From Clostridium sp. NkU-1 (lineage in GTDB: Bacteria; Bacillota_A; Clostridia; Lachnospirales; Lachnospiraceae), in assembly GCA_001312405.1 (NCBI GenBank), contig BBDR01000001.1, positions 372,001 to 436,000 of the forward strand: a stretch of DNA of 64,000 nt. The letters run 5' to 3'. Below are positions 20,467 through 29,828 of the stretch, one piece after another (position 1 is the stretch's first letter; each line of letters opens with the position of its first letter). The translations under genes were made by a program, and so were the position numbers. The notes beneath the pieces are model-generated. The model saw nothing but the letters and a program-made list of their open reading frames with translations. It had not been told where the DNA came from and made no database searches.

Positions 20467-21040
20467 TTATTTTGTTCCCGCAGTCTGGGCCTTACGGATT
20501 GTTCGAAAGACCCCCATGGTATCCAGCGCTTTTGCCATGGTATAAAAAAATCATGGAGTCAATTGGCCACATGACCAGGTTTTTCAGTGCCCTTACAGGA
20601 AGAAGCACCATAAAGCCTTTTCCGTACAGGATAGAAAGACACATGGTATTGAGAATCACGTTGCAGACCAGCATGACCAGAAGCTTGGAAACCAGAACCC
20701 TTCTTAAGGTGACGGGTTTTCTGTAATACATACAGCCATACATGATACCTGCCAGAACGGTTACCAGAGTCAGTCCCGGAAAAAATGCGCCTGTAGGCTT
20801 TAATAAATATTTAAGCACATCCAGGCTTCCCGAAAACAGGCCTCCTACTACCGGACCAAACAGATATGAAACGATTCCGTTGGGAATGGAAGAAAAACCG
20901 ATCCGGATGTAATTTCCCATGTTAATGGAAAACATGCCCAAAACAATTGCTACTGCGCCAAACATGGCTGAGGTGGTAATGGTCCTTACAGACTTTAGCT
21001 CTCTGTAAGAATCGGTGAACAAAGTAACGAATTTTTTCAT
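20467..21040 (-). CDS. folT: Folate-specific ECF transporter S component, one frameshift
   Basis: Membrane substrate-binding subunit that imports folate together with a shared ECF AT module. It starts MKKFVTLFTDSYRELKSVRTI and has helices with TSAMFGAVAIVLGMFSINMG, SSIPNGIVSYLFGPVVGG and GFFPGLTLVT-like segments (family FolT). An A-run indel at about 20547 shifts the last 30 residues; corrected ending FRTIRKAQTAGTK, length about 191. The identity is strongly supported by the THF riboswitch at 21103-21198 directly upstream. The energising ATPases are not in the window. Confidence 0.9.
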
Positions 21041-21102
21041 AAAAAAATACCTCCTTTGCAGACCTCAAACTACAACCGGAGATAATATGACTATCTTCTG
21101 AT

Positions 21103-21198
21103 GCAGCGGGATGCGACCGGCGTACCGCAAGAAAATCTTTTCGTCCGGCTGACAACTCCCTGTTCAGCCGGCACTTAACGCACACGGGTCTACTCTGC
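21103..21198 (-). promoter_or_regulatory. Tetrahydrofolate (THF) riboswitch, folT motif
   Basis: On the minus strand the leader has GAGTAGA, then GCGTTAAGTGCCGG, a hairpin closed by CCGGCTGA/TCAGCCGG, then GGTACGCCGGTCGCATCC, and closes with GCAGAG...CGCTGC. These match the conserved THF-I riboswitch blocks. It lies between a TATAAT (21203-21208) and the folT start at 21040. It is expected to lower FolT synthesis when tetrahydrofolate is abundant. Confidence 0.88.
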
Positions 21199-21202
21199 GA
21201 CT

Positions 21203-21208
21203 ATTATA
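21203..21208 (-). promoter_or_regulatory. -10 box of the folT transcript
   Basis: TATAAT on the minus strand, immediately upstream of the riboswitch; the -35 is poorly conserved. Confidence 0.5.
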
Positions 21209-21253
21209 TTGTACTTTTGTAACGCCATCAGTATATCACAGATTCTCCGGAAA

Positions 21254-21785
21254 TCAAGTATTTTTTTTTAAAATTCCGCTCCTCTCCACTATAGAGTGAA
21301 CCAAAACAGCGATCAAAGTACCTAAAACCAGTCCTCCCAGCACATCGGTCGGGAAATGAACAAACAGGTACATCCTGGAAAAACCGATGAGAACCGCCAG
21401 GACCAGGGCTGGAGTTCCCCACTTCCGGTTATAAAGCCAGATGCTGACGGCCCCTTCAAAGGAGGCCAGGGTATGGCCGGAGGGAAAAGAATAATCTCCT
21501 GGGTTTTTGATCAGAAGGGGAATGCTGTCATCAATCCAACAGGGCCTTGGTCTTGCAATCAGGTTCTTAAGGAACATATTCCCGATTAAAAATCCGGCTG
21601 CCAGGGATAAAATAACACAAAGACCCATGATTCTTGTCTTCTTAAAGCACAGGAGAACAGCACCGGTAATGATCCAGAAGATCCCACTGTCTCCCAGACC
21701 GGTTATTTCCTTCATAAACACATCCAGCCAGGGAGTATGTATTGATTGTAAAAAAATATAAAATATCAAATTCTATGCCAGCCAT
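21254..21785 (-). CDS. PAP2-family membrane phosphatase, one frameshift
   Basis: Multi-pass lipid phosphatase (undecaprenyl-pyrophosphatase or phosphatidate-phosphatase type). The three PAP2 motifs are complete: KNLIARPRP, PSGHTLASF and SRMYLFVHFPTDVLGG. The start at 21785 (MAGIEFDILYF) is followed after about 12 codons by a one-base excess in a T run (about 21758). Joined length is about 176 residues. It is upstream of folT and not obviously linked in function. Confidence 0.85.
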
Positions 21786-21878
21786 TATGCTTTTTTGCTC
21801 CTTTTCTATTCATGCTTTTATTATACCTTGCAGCCTTAAATTTGCCAATAAAAAATAAATTATGATAATAAAAACCAT

Positions 21879-21907
21879 TTGACAAGCCATGTATTTAAGT
21901 TTAGGAT
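21879..21907 (+). promoter_or_regulatory. Promoter of lrgAB
   Basis: Perfect -35 TTGACA (21879-21884), 17-bp spacer, -10 TAGGAT (21902-21907), 45 bp before the lrgA start. Confidence 0.7.
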
Positions 21908-21951
21908 AAACCGTAGTTGAAATTCAGGAAGGAAACGAAGGAGGCTTTGTA

Positions 21952-22322
21952 ATGAAATACATCAGACAATTTACCATTATTCTTTTCATATCTCTGGCAG
22001 GAGAAATTATCCATCTGCTTGTTCCCCTTCCGGTGCCCGCAAGTATCTATGGTCTGTTGATCATGCTGATCGGGTTAAGGAAAGATGGATTCCATTGGAG
22101 GCGGTTGAGGAGGCCAGCACATTTCTTATAGACATTATGCCATTGATGTTTATTCCGGCGGCCGTCGGACTTTTGGATTCCTGGGGAGTCCTCCGGCCTA
22201 TTTTAATCCCTTTTCTGGTCATTACCCTGGTTTCCACAGTCATCGTCATGGTGATCACCGGAAAAGTGACCCAGTTTTTCATCGAAAACGACAGCAATAG
22301 AAAGGCAGAAAAAGATGAGTAA
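21952..22322 (+). CDS. lrgA: CidA/LrgA family holin-like protein, one frameshift
   Basis: Small four-helix membrane protein of the CidA/LrgA family: FISLAGEIIHLLVPLPVPASIYGLLIM and FIPAAVGLLDSWG-type segments. Start ATG at 21952 with GAAGGAGG. One T is missing near 22090 (HLEAVEEAS expected). Length about 124 residues. Its stop overlaps the lrgB start by 8 nt. The pair is implicated in murein-hydrolase control or, in other species, pyruvate transport. Confidence 0.87.
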
Positions 22323-23004
22323 TACAGTAAGTGATTTTTTATTTTTTGGCGTGGTGCTGAGCTTTTAGGCTATGAAGTGGGACTTCGTTTGAAGAAAAGG
22401 TTCAAATGGGCTGTCTTCAATCCCCTTTTAATCTCCATTTGTGTTGTTATGGCATTTTTATCCGCATTTCACATTGATTATGAGGTTTACGACAAAAGCG
22501 CCAAATACATCAGCTATCTTCTGACTCCAGCCACCATTTGCCTTGCAGTTCCCCTTTACCGCCAGCTGGAACTTCTTAAGAAACACTCTAAGGCCATCAT
22601 AGCCGGAACCCTGACCGGAGTTCTCACCACAATGAGCAGCGTATTGCTGCTGGCCCTGATCTTTGGTTTAAATCACCAGGAGTATGTAACGTTTTTGCCA
22701 AAATCCATTACAACCGCCATTGCAATGGGCATTTCAGAGGAAATGAGAGGATATGTGACCATTACGGTTGCCAGCATCATTATCACCGGCATCCAGGGAA
22801 GCATCATTGCGGAGGCCGTATGCAGGGTATTTAAAATCACGGAACATTGCCAAGGGCATTGCCATTGGTGCTGCTTCCCATGCCGTCGGGACCACAAAAG
22901 CCATAGAAATGGGAGAAATCGAAGGAGCCATGAGCAGCCTGGCCATTGCAACTTCCGGGCTCTGTACTGTTTTATTTGCTTCTGTTTTCTCGAATTTCTT
23001 ATAA
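22315..23004 (+). CDS. lrgB: LrgB family membrane protein, two frameshifts
   Basis: Partner of LrgA, about 230 residues, multi-pass. Family motifs: PLLISICVVM, LTPATICLAVPLYRQ, PKSITTAIAMGISEE and the C-terminal GAASHAVGTTKA. The start at 22315 overlaps the lrgA stop. Indels at about 22362 (one base lost near LSLLGYEVG) and 22840 break the frame. A weak terminator follows at 23013-23030. Confidence 0.88.
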
Positions 23005-23012
23005 GAAGTAAG

Positions 23013-23030
23013 AAGTCAAAGACTTTTTTT
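23013..23030 (+). terminator. Weak terminator of lrgAB
   Basis: AAGTC-AAA-GACTT followed by a run of T, just after the lrgB stop. Confidence 0.5.
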
Positions 23031-23061
23031 GATATCTTAGCTAAAAGCATGAAATTATCTG

Positions 23062-23090
23062 TTTAAAGGGACAGGTTTTAGGTGTATAAT
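23062..23090 (+). promoter_or_regulatory. Promoter of the PTS IICBA gene
   Basis: TTTAAA (23062-23067), 17-bp spacer, TATAAT (23085-23090). The 210-nt leader that follows contains the hairpin CAGCCGcaaCGGCTG at 23227-23241 but no recognisable RAT site or riboswitch. Confidence 0.5.
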
Positions 23091-23302
23091 AGATATGAGA
23101 AATCCTCTCTCCTTTGTTTTTCAGGATTTTGGATCAATGGCCTTATCACACTAAAAAGATAAGCCGGCTGTTCCTTATCAAAACAGGAAAGGAGGCATTT
23201 TGGGGTAAAAGGAAATAAATTTATACAGCCGCAACGGCTGATCATATCTGCCTTATGCGGAGAATTTCTTTATTAAGACATAACGAAGATGGAGGGATGT
23301 AT

Positions 23303-25456
23303 ATGAAAGATAAAATATTTGGTGTTTTACAACGTGTTGGAAGATCATTTATGCTGCCCATTGCAATTTTGCCGGTGGCAGGGTTGTTTTTAGGGATAGG
23401 CGGCTCCTTTACAAATGAGACTATGCTGGAAACCTATGATCTGACCAGGGTCATGGGGCAGGGAACTTTTATTTATGCTTTTCTTACGGTATTAAAAGCC
23501 GCAGGGGATATTGTATTCGGAAACCTGCCTTTAATATTTGCAATCGGAGTAGCCATTGGAATGGCTAAGAAAGAAAAGGAAGTAGCTGCACTGGCAGGTG
23601 CTATTGCCTTTTTTATCATGCATGCTTCCATTGGAGCCATGATCACCATACACGGCGGTTCTGAAAACATGCTGCCTGGATCAACGGCATCTGTTCTTGG
23701 AATCAACTCATTGCAAATGGGTGTATTCGGAGGTATTATCGTAGGCCTTGGTGTGGCTGCCCTGCATAACCGCTATTATAAGATACAGCTGCCCCAGGTC
23801 CTGTCCTTTTTCGGAGGAACCCGGTTTGTGCCGATTATTTCTGCTGTAACCTATATGCTGGCAGGTATCCTGATGTTCTATCTCTGGCCTCCGGTTCAGA
23901 AGGGGATTTATGCAGTGGGGGATCTGGTAAGAGGCTCCGGATACGGCGGAACCATGTTATACGGCATTATGGAACGGGCCTTGATTCCCTTTGGCCTGCA
24001 CCATGTGTTCTATCTTCCTTTCTGGCAGACAGGAGTGGGAGGAACTGCAGAAGTCGGTGGCCGAATTGTGGAAGGTGCCCAGAATATTTTCTTCGCGGAA
24101 TTAGGCACAAAGGGAATCAGCCACTTCAGTGTGTCCGCGACCAGGTTTATGTCCGGCAAGTTCCCCTTAATGATATTTGGCCTTCCAGGTGCTGCCCTTG
24201 CAATGTATCATACGGCAAAGCCGGAGAAAAGAAAGCTGGTAGGTGGTCTTTTGCTGTCAGCTGCACTGACTTCCATGCTGACCGGCATTACGGAACCAAT
24301 TGAATTCACCTTTCTTTTCGTTGCACCGATCCTTTATGGAATCCACTGTGTTTTGGCCGGTGCAGCCTACATGCTGATGCATATGTTAAATGTGGGCGTA
24401 GGCATGACCTTTTCAGGCGGTTTTATTGATATGTTCTTATTCGGTATATTACAGGGAAATGCCAAAACCAACTGGATCAACATTGTTTTTGTGGGCATTG
24501 TCTACTTTATCGTGTACTATTTCCTGTTTAAGTTCATGATCACAAAATTGAATTTAAAGACCCCTGGCCGTGAAGACGATGACCAGGAAACAAAGCTTTA
24601 CACCAGAGCCGATTACAATGCTTCCAAAGAATCCAAAGGGGAAGATGCCGGTTCAGGAAAAGATGCAGCTTCAGCCCTTATTGTGAAAGGACTGGGAGGA
24701 AGCGTCAATATCAGTGACGTGGATTGCTGCGCTACCAGGCTGCGCATCACAGTACATGACCCTGGTAAGGTTCAGGAAGACTTGCTGAAGCAAAGCGGTG
24801 CTGCCGGCGTTGTTAAAAAGGGAAACGGCATCCAGGTAATCTATGGTCCCCGGGTAACTGTCATTAAATCCAATCTGGAAGATTATCTTTTGGATGGAGG
24901 ACGCAATGAAGAAGATGAGGCAGCCGGTCATGTACCTGACAGCTCTCCTGCCCAAAAGGAAACAGCACAGGAAAAGGCAGCGGCTGAGGAAAAGGCAGTT
25001 TTGGAAGAAATCGTATGCTCTCCCATAGAAGGCACCGCAATCCCTCTGGAATCTGTAAGCGACAGCGTGTTCTCTTCCGGAATGCTGGGAAAGGGAATTG
25101 CCATTGAACCATCAAAAGGACGTGCCGTAGCTCCTGTAAAGGGAACGGTTTCTGTTGTATTTGATACAAAACACGCCATTGCCGTCACTTCGGAAAACGG
25201 AGCAGAGGTTTTGATCCACATAGGACTGGATACCGTCCAGCTTGGAGGAAAGCATTATAAAACTTATGTCCAGGTGGGTGACAAGGTAAATGCCGGCGAT
25301 TTACTGGTGGAATTTGATATTGACAAGATCAAGGAAGAAGGCTATCCGGTGGTGACGCCGGTGCTCATCACCAATACGGCCAACTACCGGGAGGTGCAGT
25401 CTCTTGCCCTTGATGGCGTAAAGGAACAGGATCCGGTATTAAAGCTGGTAAAATAG
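23303..25456 (+). CDS. PTS glucose-type EIICBA permease
   Basis: Intact three-domain sugar PTS permease of 717 residues. IIC membrane domain (about 1-420, with ERALIPFGLHHVFYLPFW and TGITEPIEFTFLF), IIB domain with phospho-Cys in DCCATRLRITV, a Glu/Ala-rich linker, and IIA with phospho-His in VLIHIGLDTVQLGG. It imports and phosphorylates a hexose, probably glucose; maltose or GlcNAc specificity cannot be excluded. The start at 23303 (MKDKIFGVLQRVG) is chosen because GGAGGG is 6 nt upstream; the ATG at 23297 lies on top of that site. It is monocistronic. Confidence 0.9.
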   Translation: MKDKIFGVLQRVGRSFMLPIAILPVAGLFLGIGGSFTNETMLETYDLTRVMGQGTFIYAFLTVLKAAGDIVFGNLPLIFAIGVAIGMAKKEKEVAALAGAIAFFIMHASIGAMITIHGGSENMLPGSTASVLGINSLQMGVFGGIIVGLGVAALHNRYYKIQLPQVLSFFGGTRFVPIISAVTYMLAGILMFYLWPPVQKGIYAVGDLVRGSGYGGTMLYGIMERALIPFGLHHVFYLPFWQTGVGGTAEVGGRIVEGAQNIFFAELGTKGISHFSVSATRFMSGKFPLMIFGLPGAALAMYHTAKPEKRKLVGGLLLSAALTSMLTGITEPIEFTFLFVAPILYGIHCVLAGAAYMLMHMLNVGVGMTFSGGFIDMFLFGILQGNAKTNWINIVFVGIVYFIVYYFLFKFMITKLNLKTPGREDDDQETKLYTRADYNASKESKGEDAGSGKDAASALIVKGLGGSVNISDVDCCATRLRITVHDPGKVQEDLLKQSGAAGVVKKGNGIQVIYGPRVTVIKSNLEDYLLDGGRNEEDEAAGHVPDSSPAQKETAQEKAAAEEKAVLEEIVCSPIEGTAIPLESVSDSVFSSGMLGKGIAIEPSKGRAVAPVKGTVSVVFDTKHAIAVTSENGAEVLIHIGLDTVQLGGKHYKTYVQVGDKVNAGDLLVEFDIDKIKEEGYPVVTPVLITNTANYREVQSLALDGVKEQDPVLKLVK

Positions 25457-25468
25457 CAAAATAAAAAA

Positions 25469-25516
25469 GATTGCCGGAATGACTCAGGCCATAAAACCTG
25501 AATCATTCCGGCAATC
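25469..25516. terminator. Bidirectional terminator
   Basis: GATTGCCGGAATGACTCAGG pairs with the near-complementary arm at 25497-25516 (two mismatches, 8-nt loop), between the convergent PTS and FliB-like genes. Confidence 0.85.
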
Positions 25517-25537
25517 GCCGTTTTATCTCCCAATTTC

Positions 25538-26698
25538 CTATAGCAGTCCAAGGATCTCTCCCAGACCAAAGCTTTTATCCGTCCGGAATATTCTCTCCAG
25601 GGTATTGAGATTCACATCCGAATGCTCTACCTCTCTGGAAAACCGGTGGGCCAGATGAACAAATTCTTTAAAATCAAGGCGGCCATCATTTCTTTTAAAT
25701 ACCGCCTGAGCCATTTCCTGAATGAGAAGGGTGCTCACTGCGGCAAGCTTTGCCTTTGTGTAGGGGTGTTCGTCATAAACAGCCCCGCAGAAATAAGTAA
25801 AGATAAAGTATACCATAAGCTGTTCGCTCCACTGCTCCCATTGACGCTTACGGCCTTCCTCTTCCATTAAATACCGGTGAAAGGCTTTCCTGTTCTCCTC
25901 ATAGCTTTCTGTACCGGAATCAAACAATATTCTTTTAAGATTTCCCATATATTGGGGCCAGCTCTCATTAAGCACTTCAAGCTTTCCAAACAGAGAAAAC
26001 CATTTCTTCATCTTTTCATAACGGATCCTGTCTTCCAGCCTGCTGTAAGCCACCTTCTTTTCCACGATCAGAGCTCCGTCCAGCCCCTGATACCGTTTTA
26101 TCAATTCATCCAGCTCATACAGCTTTTCCTCATTGATCCTCCTTTGCATGTCATGGGAAAACCCCAGTGCCATGGCAATGCGCAGCCGGCAATCTAAGTC
26201 CCGGTTCTGCAGGAAGGATAAAATCAGATCCCTTGCATCCATAAGCTTTGTAAATAAAAGGAAATCAAAAGCAGGATAGGACTCCTCTCTCTCATTTTCT
26301 TTCGTGAGAAAGCGGACAGGTTCTTCACAGCCAAGAATCAGTTCTGCAGCCTCCTCGCAGGATAAAGATAAGGAGATTTCCCTGACTCCTTCAAATTCTT
26401 CTATATGCCTTGGATAATCCCGGCAGGTTTTACAAAGCATTCCCGGGCCGGCCTCCTTATAGATATCGCAAAGATTGTCCTTATTAAGAAACGCACACCG
26501 GCCGCCACACTGCTTAAAGGAGCCATTTTTCCAGTCAATCCAATGGTTTAGCCTTCTGCCAAAAGCATCCTTTCGCATTTGGTATCGTCTTTTTGTAAGA
26601 TCATCGATCATGATGGCCCATCCTGCACAGCAGGTATCCGGGCACTCCCCGGCCACACAACGGAATTTATTATAATAATGAGGTATGGTAAACTGCAT
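25538..26698 (-). CDS. FliB-like lysine-N-methylase family protein
   Basis: Intact, 386 residues. It has the family's conserved cysteine-rich N-terminal region: CVAGECPDTCCAGW, CGGRCAFLNKDNLCDIY and GMLCKTCRDYPR, which probably binds an Fe-S cluster. Founding members methylate lysines of flagellin. No flagellar gene lies nearby, so the real target here is uncertain. The start at 26698 (MQFTIPHYYNKF) has CAGGAGC 9 nt upstream and is preferred to the non-ATG start at 26737. Confidence 0.78.
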   Translation of the reverse strand: MQFTIPHYYNKFRCVAGECPDTCCAGWAIMIDDLTKRRYQMRKDAFGRRLNHWIDWKNGSFKQCGGRCAFLNKDNLCDIYKEAGPGMLCKTCRDYPRHIEEFEGVREISLSLSCEEAAELILGCEEPVRFLTKENEREESYPAFDFLLFTKLMDARDLILSFLQNRDLDCRLRIAMALGFSHDMQRRINEEKLYELDELIKRYQGLDGALIVEKKVAYSRLEDRIRYEKMKKWFSLFGKLEVLNESWPQYMGNLKRILFDSGTESYEENRKAFHRYLMEEEGRKRQWEQWSEQLMVYFIFTYFCGAVYDEHPYTKAKLAAVSTLLIQEMAQAVFKRNDGRLDFKEFVHLAHRFSREVEHSDVNLNTLERIFRTDKSFGLGEILGLL

Positions 26699-26736
26699 AA
26701 ATAATTGCTCCTGTTTTTGATAACGATTATACCGCA

Positions 26737-26783
26737 TTTAAAAATGGGGTGCAACCCATTTAAGAGTGAACCCCATTTTTAAA
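26737..26783 (-). terminator. Terminator of the YtaF-like gene
   Basis: A perfect 14-bp stem (TTTAAAAATGGGGT / ACCCCATTTTTAAA) after the 26792 stop codon, with AT-rich flanks that would also work on the plus strand. Confidence 0.8.
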
Positions 26784-26791
26784 TCAGATCA

Positions 26792-27412
26792 TCATAATTT
26801 TCCAAATGCAAGAAACAAAAACAGTATGCCGCTGAGCCAGGATAAATCCCAGCCCTTTAACGCAGCAAGCTTACGTCCCAGAAACAGGCCGATATACATG
26901 ACGGCAGTCCCCACAACCAGAGCACAAAGGGCCGTAAGCCCCGGAGGTATCATCAAAAATCCGGATAAAGCCCCGGCGATCAGACTGTCCAGCGACATTG
27001 CCAGGGAAAACATTATGGTTTCCTTCCAGGACAGGGACTTGGAATTATCCCAGTCTGCTGCCAAAGGATTTCCGTAAATATTTATGATGATACTCAGACC
27101 GGAAATAGAAAATGTCAGATTCTTGTGAACATTCACATGACTGTTAATATATTTTTTTATGGTATAGTCCAGAAGCTTTATCACCCCCAGGAGAAACAGG
27201 CAGGAAAATGCCGCCCCCTTTGCAAAACCTTCCGGCACCAATCCGCTGATCACGCTTCCAAATATAAGAGCAGCCCCCAGACAGCCGCTGCAGATCATAT
27301 TCACTGCAATAACCTTTCCGCAGGAAATCTTCAGACGGTTTGCCCCATAAGCAATGCTGGCAACAAAGGTGTCGGTGCTAAGTGCCAGCACAAGAATTAA
27401 TATATCACGCAT
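26792..27412 (-). CDS. YtaF/MntP-like membrane protein
   Basis: Intact, 206 residues, about six TM helices. Two related motifs with acidic residues, LSTDTFVASIAYG and AMSLDSLIAGALSG, are typical of the MntP manganese-efflux and YtaF sporulation-membrane families. The length and central loop favour YtaF. A role in Mn2+ export is possible but not shown. Confidence 0.8.
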   Translation of the reverse strand: MRDILILVLALSTDTFVASIAYGANRLKISCGKVIAVNMICSGCLGAALIFGSVISGLVPEGFAKGAAFSCLFLLGVIKLLDYTIKKYINSHVNVHKNLTFSISGLSIIINIYGNPLAADWDNSKSLSWKETIMFSLAMSLDSLIAGALSGFLMIPPGLTALCALVVGTAVMYIGLFLGRKLAALKGWDLSWLSGILFLFLAFGKL

Positions 27413-27505
27413 ATCCCGGAATCTTACCTTTTTATTTTAATATATTCATTCAAGTCCTGTTTGGGACCCCGAAGGCAGCCGGATTTTTAAACCTCATTCA
27501 AGTAC

Positions 27506-27539
27506 AAAAAGCAGGGACAATGATATGCCCCTGCTTTTT
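27506..27539 (-). terminator. Terminator of the GlcNAc-type PTS operon
   Basis: AAAAAGCAGGG pairs with CCCTGCTTTTT, located 9 bp after the stop codon of the IIBC gene. Confidence 0.85.
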
Positions 27540-27548
27540 GCCTGTTTA

Positions 27549-28980
27549 TTACTGGCAAAGCTTCTTAAATTCATCTGCAACAAACTGTACCTGAGGTCCT
27601 ACAATAACCTGTACGCTGGTCTTGCCTGGCCTGATAATGCCGGCAACACCTGAGGATTTGATCTTCTTTTCATCTACAAGAGTATAATCCTTGATCTCCA
27701 GTCTTAATCTTGTAATGCAGTTATCAATGCTGGTGATATTATCCTTACCGCCAAGTCCTTCCAGAATAACGGCGGCAACAGCGGTATAGTTGTTATTGGA
27801 AAGAGTGATTGTGTTTTCATCCAGATCATCATCTTCCCGTCCTGGAGTCTTAAAGTTAAATATTTTAATTGCAAGGCGGAATACCACGTAGTAAACAGCC
27901 GCATAAACAAGGCCCAACGGATAATAAGCAACGGATTTACAGCCATAGGCGCCTTAAAGCTCAAGAACCAGTCAACGAAACCTGCACTGAAGTTAAAGCC
28001 TGCACGTACGGGAAGCAGGGAGCAGATCGCTAAGGAAATACCGGTTAAAAGTGCATGGATCAAATAAAGACCTGGAGCAAGGAACATGAAAGCAAATTCC
28101 AGAGGCTCTGTTACGCCTGTAAAGAAGGAACATACTGCTGCTGCAAGCAATAAACCATATGCATTTTTCTTTTTACCAGGCTTTGCGGTATGATACATAG
28201 CCAAAGCTGCGGCTGGAAGACCGAACATCATAACCGGGAAAAAGCCTGTCATGTACTGACCTGTCTGGCCCAGAACACCATTTCCTGACCAGAAATTACC
28301 AAGGTCGTTCACTCCTGCAACGTCAAACCAGAATACGGAGTTCAGTGCGTGATGGAGACCTACCGGAATCAGAAGACGGTTGAAGAAACCATAGATACCG
28401 GCTCCAATAGCGCCCAGTCCCAGGATGCCTTTACCAAATGTAACCAATCCGGTATATACAATCGGCCATATGAAGAACAAAACAAGGCAGGCTACCAAAG
28501 AAACGAGAGCAGTGACAATTGCAACAGACCGTTTGCCGCTGAAGAATGCCAGCGCATCCGGAAGCTTGGTATTCTTAAACTTATTATAGCAGCTGGAACC
28601 GATAATACCGGATAAGATACCGATAAACTGGTTTCCAATCTTGCTAAAAGCAGGATTTACTTCGCTTACATCAATTCCTTTCAGCATGGCAACCACTCCA
28701 GGCGAAAGAATCGTCTGGATCATCAGCCAGGAAACAATGGCAGCCAGAGCCGAAGTACCCTCATGGTCATCTGCCATACCAACGCCGATACCAATAGCAA
28801 ACAGAATTGCCATGTTATCAATGATGGCCCCCCTGCCTTGATTAAAAAGGCAGCAATGGCACTGTTTGCGCCCCAGTCGGGGTCGATCCAGTAACCAATC
28901 CCCATCAGGATGCCTGCCGCAGGCAAACATGCCACCGGAAGCATCAATGACTTACCTAGTTTTTGCAAATACTTCATCAT
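27549..28980 (-). CDS. PTS N-acetylglucosamine-type EIIBC, two frameshifts
   Basis: Membrane sugar permease. IIC (MKYLQKLGKSLMLPVACLP, NRLLIPVGLHHALNSVFW, TGVTEPLEFAFMFLAP) is followed by a IIB domain with phospho-Cys in DNCITRLRLEIKD. NSVFWFDVAG matches NagE/GlcNAc-type IIC better than PtsG. Indels at about 28830 and 27920 break the frame; joined length about 477 residues. The start at 28980 (two ATG codons in tandem) has GAAAGGGG. It lacks its own IIA, which is encoded separately upstream in the operon. Confidence 0.88.
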
Positions 28981-29051
28981 AATAAAGAAACCCCTTTCTT
29001 TTTGTCCTACCGGACATTTTTTATCCATTCCTGCTGCCAAGCAGGCTCAGA

Positions 29052-29306
29052 TCACATTTCTTCCAAAACGGTGCGAAGCGCAGTTATGGCCGCCTCCTCA
29101 TCCTCTCCGTCAAACCGGAATCGGATGATGCTGCCTCTTTTGGCTCCAAGCCCCATGATTGCCAAAAGGCTTTTACAATCCGCTTTGTCTGATTCCCACT
29201 GGGCTTCTATGCTGCATGAATACTTCCTGGCTTCCATGAAGATCACGGAAGCCGGCCTGGCATGAAGTCCCAGGGGATCTTTTAATTCATACAAATACTC
29301 CCTCAT
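29052..29306 (-). CDS. HPr phosphocarrier protein
   Basis: Intact, 84 residues. It carries the phospho-His site GLHARPA and the regulatory Ser region CKSLLAIMGL, so it should accept phosphate from EI and be a target of HPr kinase. Starts MREYLYELKD at 29306, 8 bp after the IIA stop, with only a weak ribosome site, which suggests coupling to IIA. An operon-dedicated HPr is less common than a ptsHI copy. Confidence 0.88.
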   Translation of the reverse strand: MREYLYELKDPLGLHARPASVIFMEARKYSCSIEAQWESDKADCKSLLAIMGLGAKRGSIIRFRFDGEDEEAAITALRTVLEEM

Positions 29307-29314
29307 TTTGATAC

Positions 29315-29809
29315 CTACAGTTCGATGATTGGTTCCAGTTCCTTTACCTGCATTCCTGTATGGCATACCATATCCGGATAATTCGGCGTATTGCAAACGA
29401 TTACCGGCGTAATCACTTCATATCCGGCTTCCTTTATGGCTGCCATGTCAAATTCCAAAAGAAGCTCCCCTGCTTTCACTTTGTCTCCCTGCTTTTTATA
29501 TGCAGTATAATGCTCCCCTTTTAAATTGACCGTATCAAGCCCTACATGGACAATGATCTCAGCGCCTTCCGGGGTCGTAATGCTGACAGCATGTTTTGTC
29601 TCAAACACCACCGTCAGGATTCCGTCGGCCGGAGCCACAATTCTTCCTTTTGCCGGAATAATGGCGACTCCCTTTCCAAGTATCTCCTGGCTGAATGTGG
29701 GATCATTCACTTCGCTTAAGGGTACTACCGTTCCTTCAACCGGGGCCAGAATCTTCTCTCTTTCTTTTTCACCGCCTCCTCCGAAAATTTTCTTTAATGA
29801 ATCAAACAT
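29315..29809 (-). CDS. PTS EIIA, glucose type
   Basis: Intact, 164 residues, soluble IIA-Glc-fold protein. Phospho-His in IIVHVGLDTVNLKG; the second conserved His is in ETKHAVSITT. It starts MFDSLKKIFGGGG with AAAGGAGAA upstream. It supplies phosphate to the IIBC protein encoded two genes downstream and could also serve other IIA-less permeases. Confidence 0.92.
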   Translation of the reverse strand: MFDSLKKIFGGGGEKEREKILAPVEGTVVPLSEVNDPTFSQEILGKGVAIIPAKGRIVAPADGILTVVFETKHAVSITTPEGAEIIVHVGLDTVNLKGEHYTAYKKQGDKVKAGELLLEFDMAAIKEAGYEVITPVIVCNTPNYPDMVCHTGMQVKELEPIIEL

Positions 29810-29828
29810 ATAGTGATTCTCCTTTCTT

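Noticed and set aside
23091..23302. A RAT or riboswitch in the PTS IICBA leader
   Set aside because: Only the short hairpin CAGCCG/CGGCTG was found, with no RAT consensus, terminator T run or known aptamer core.
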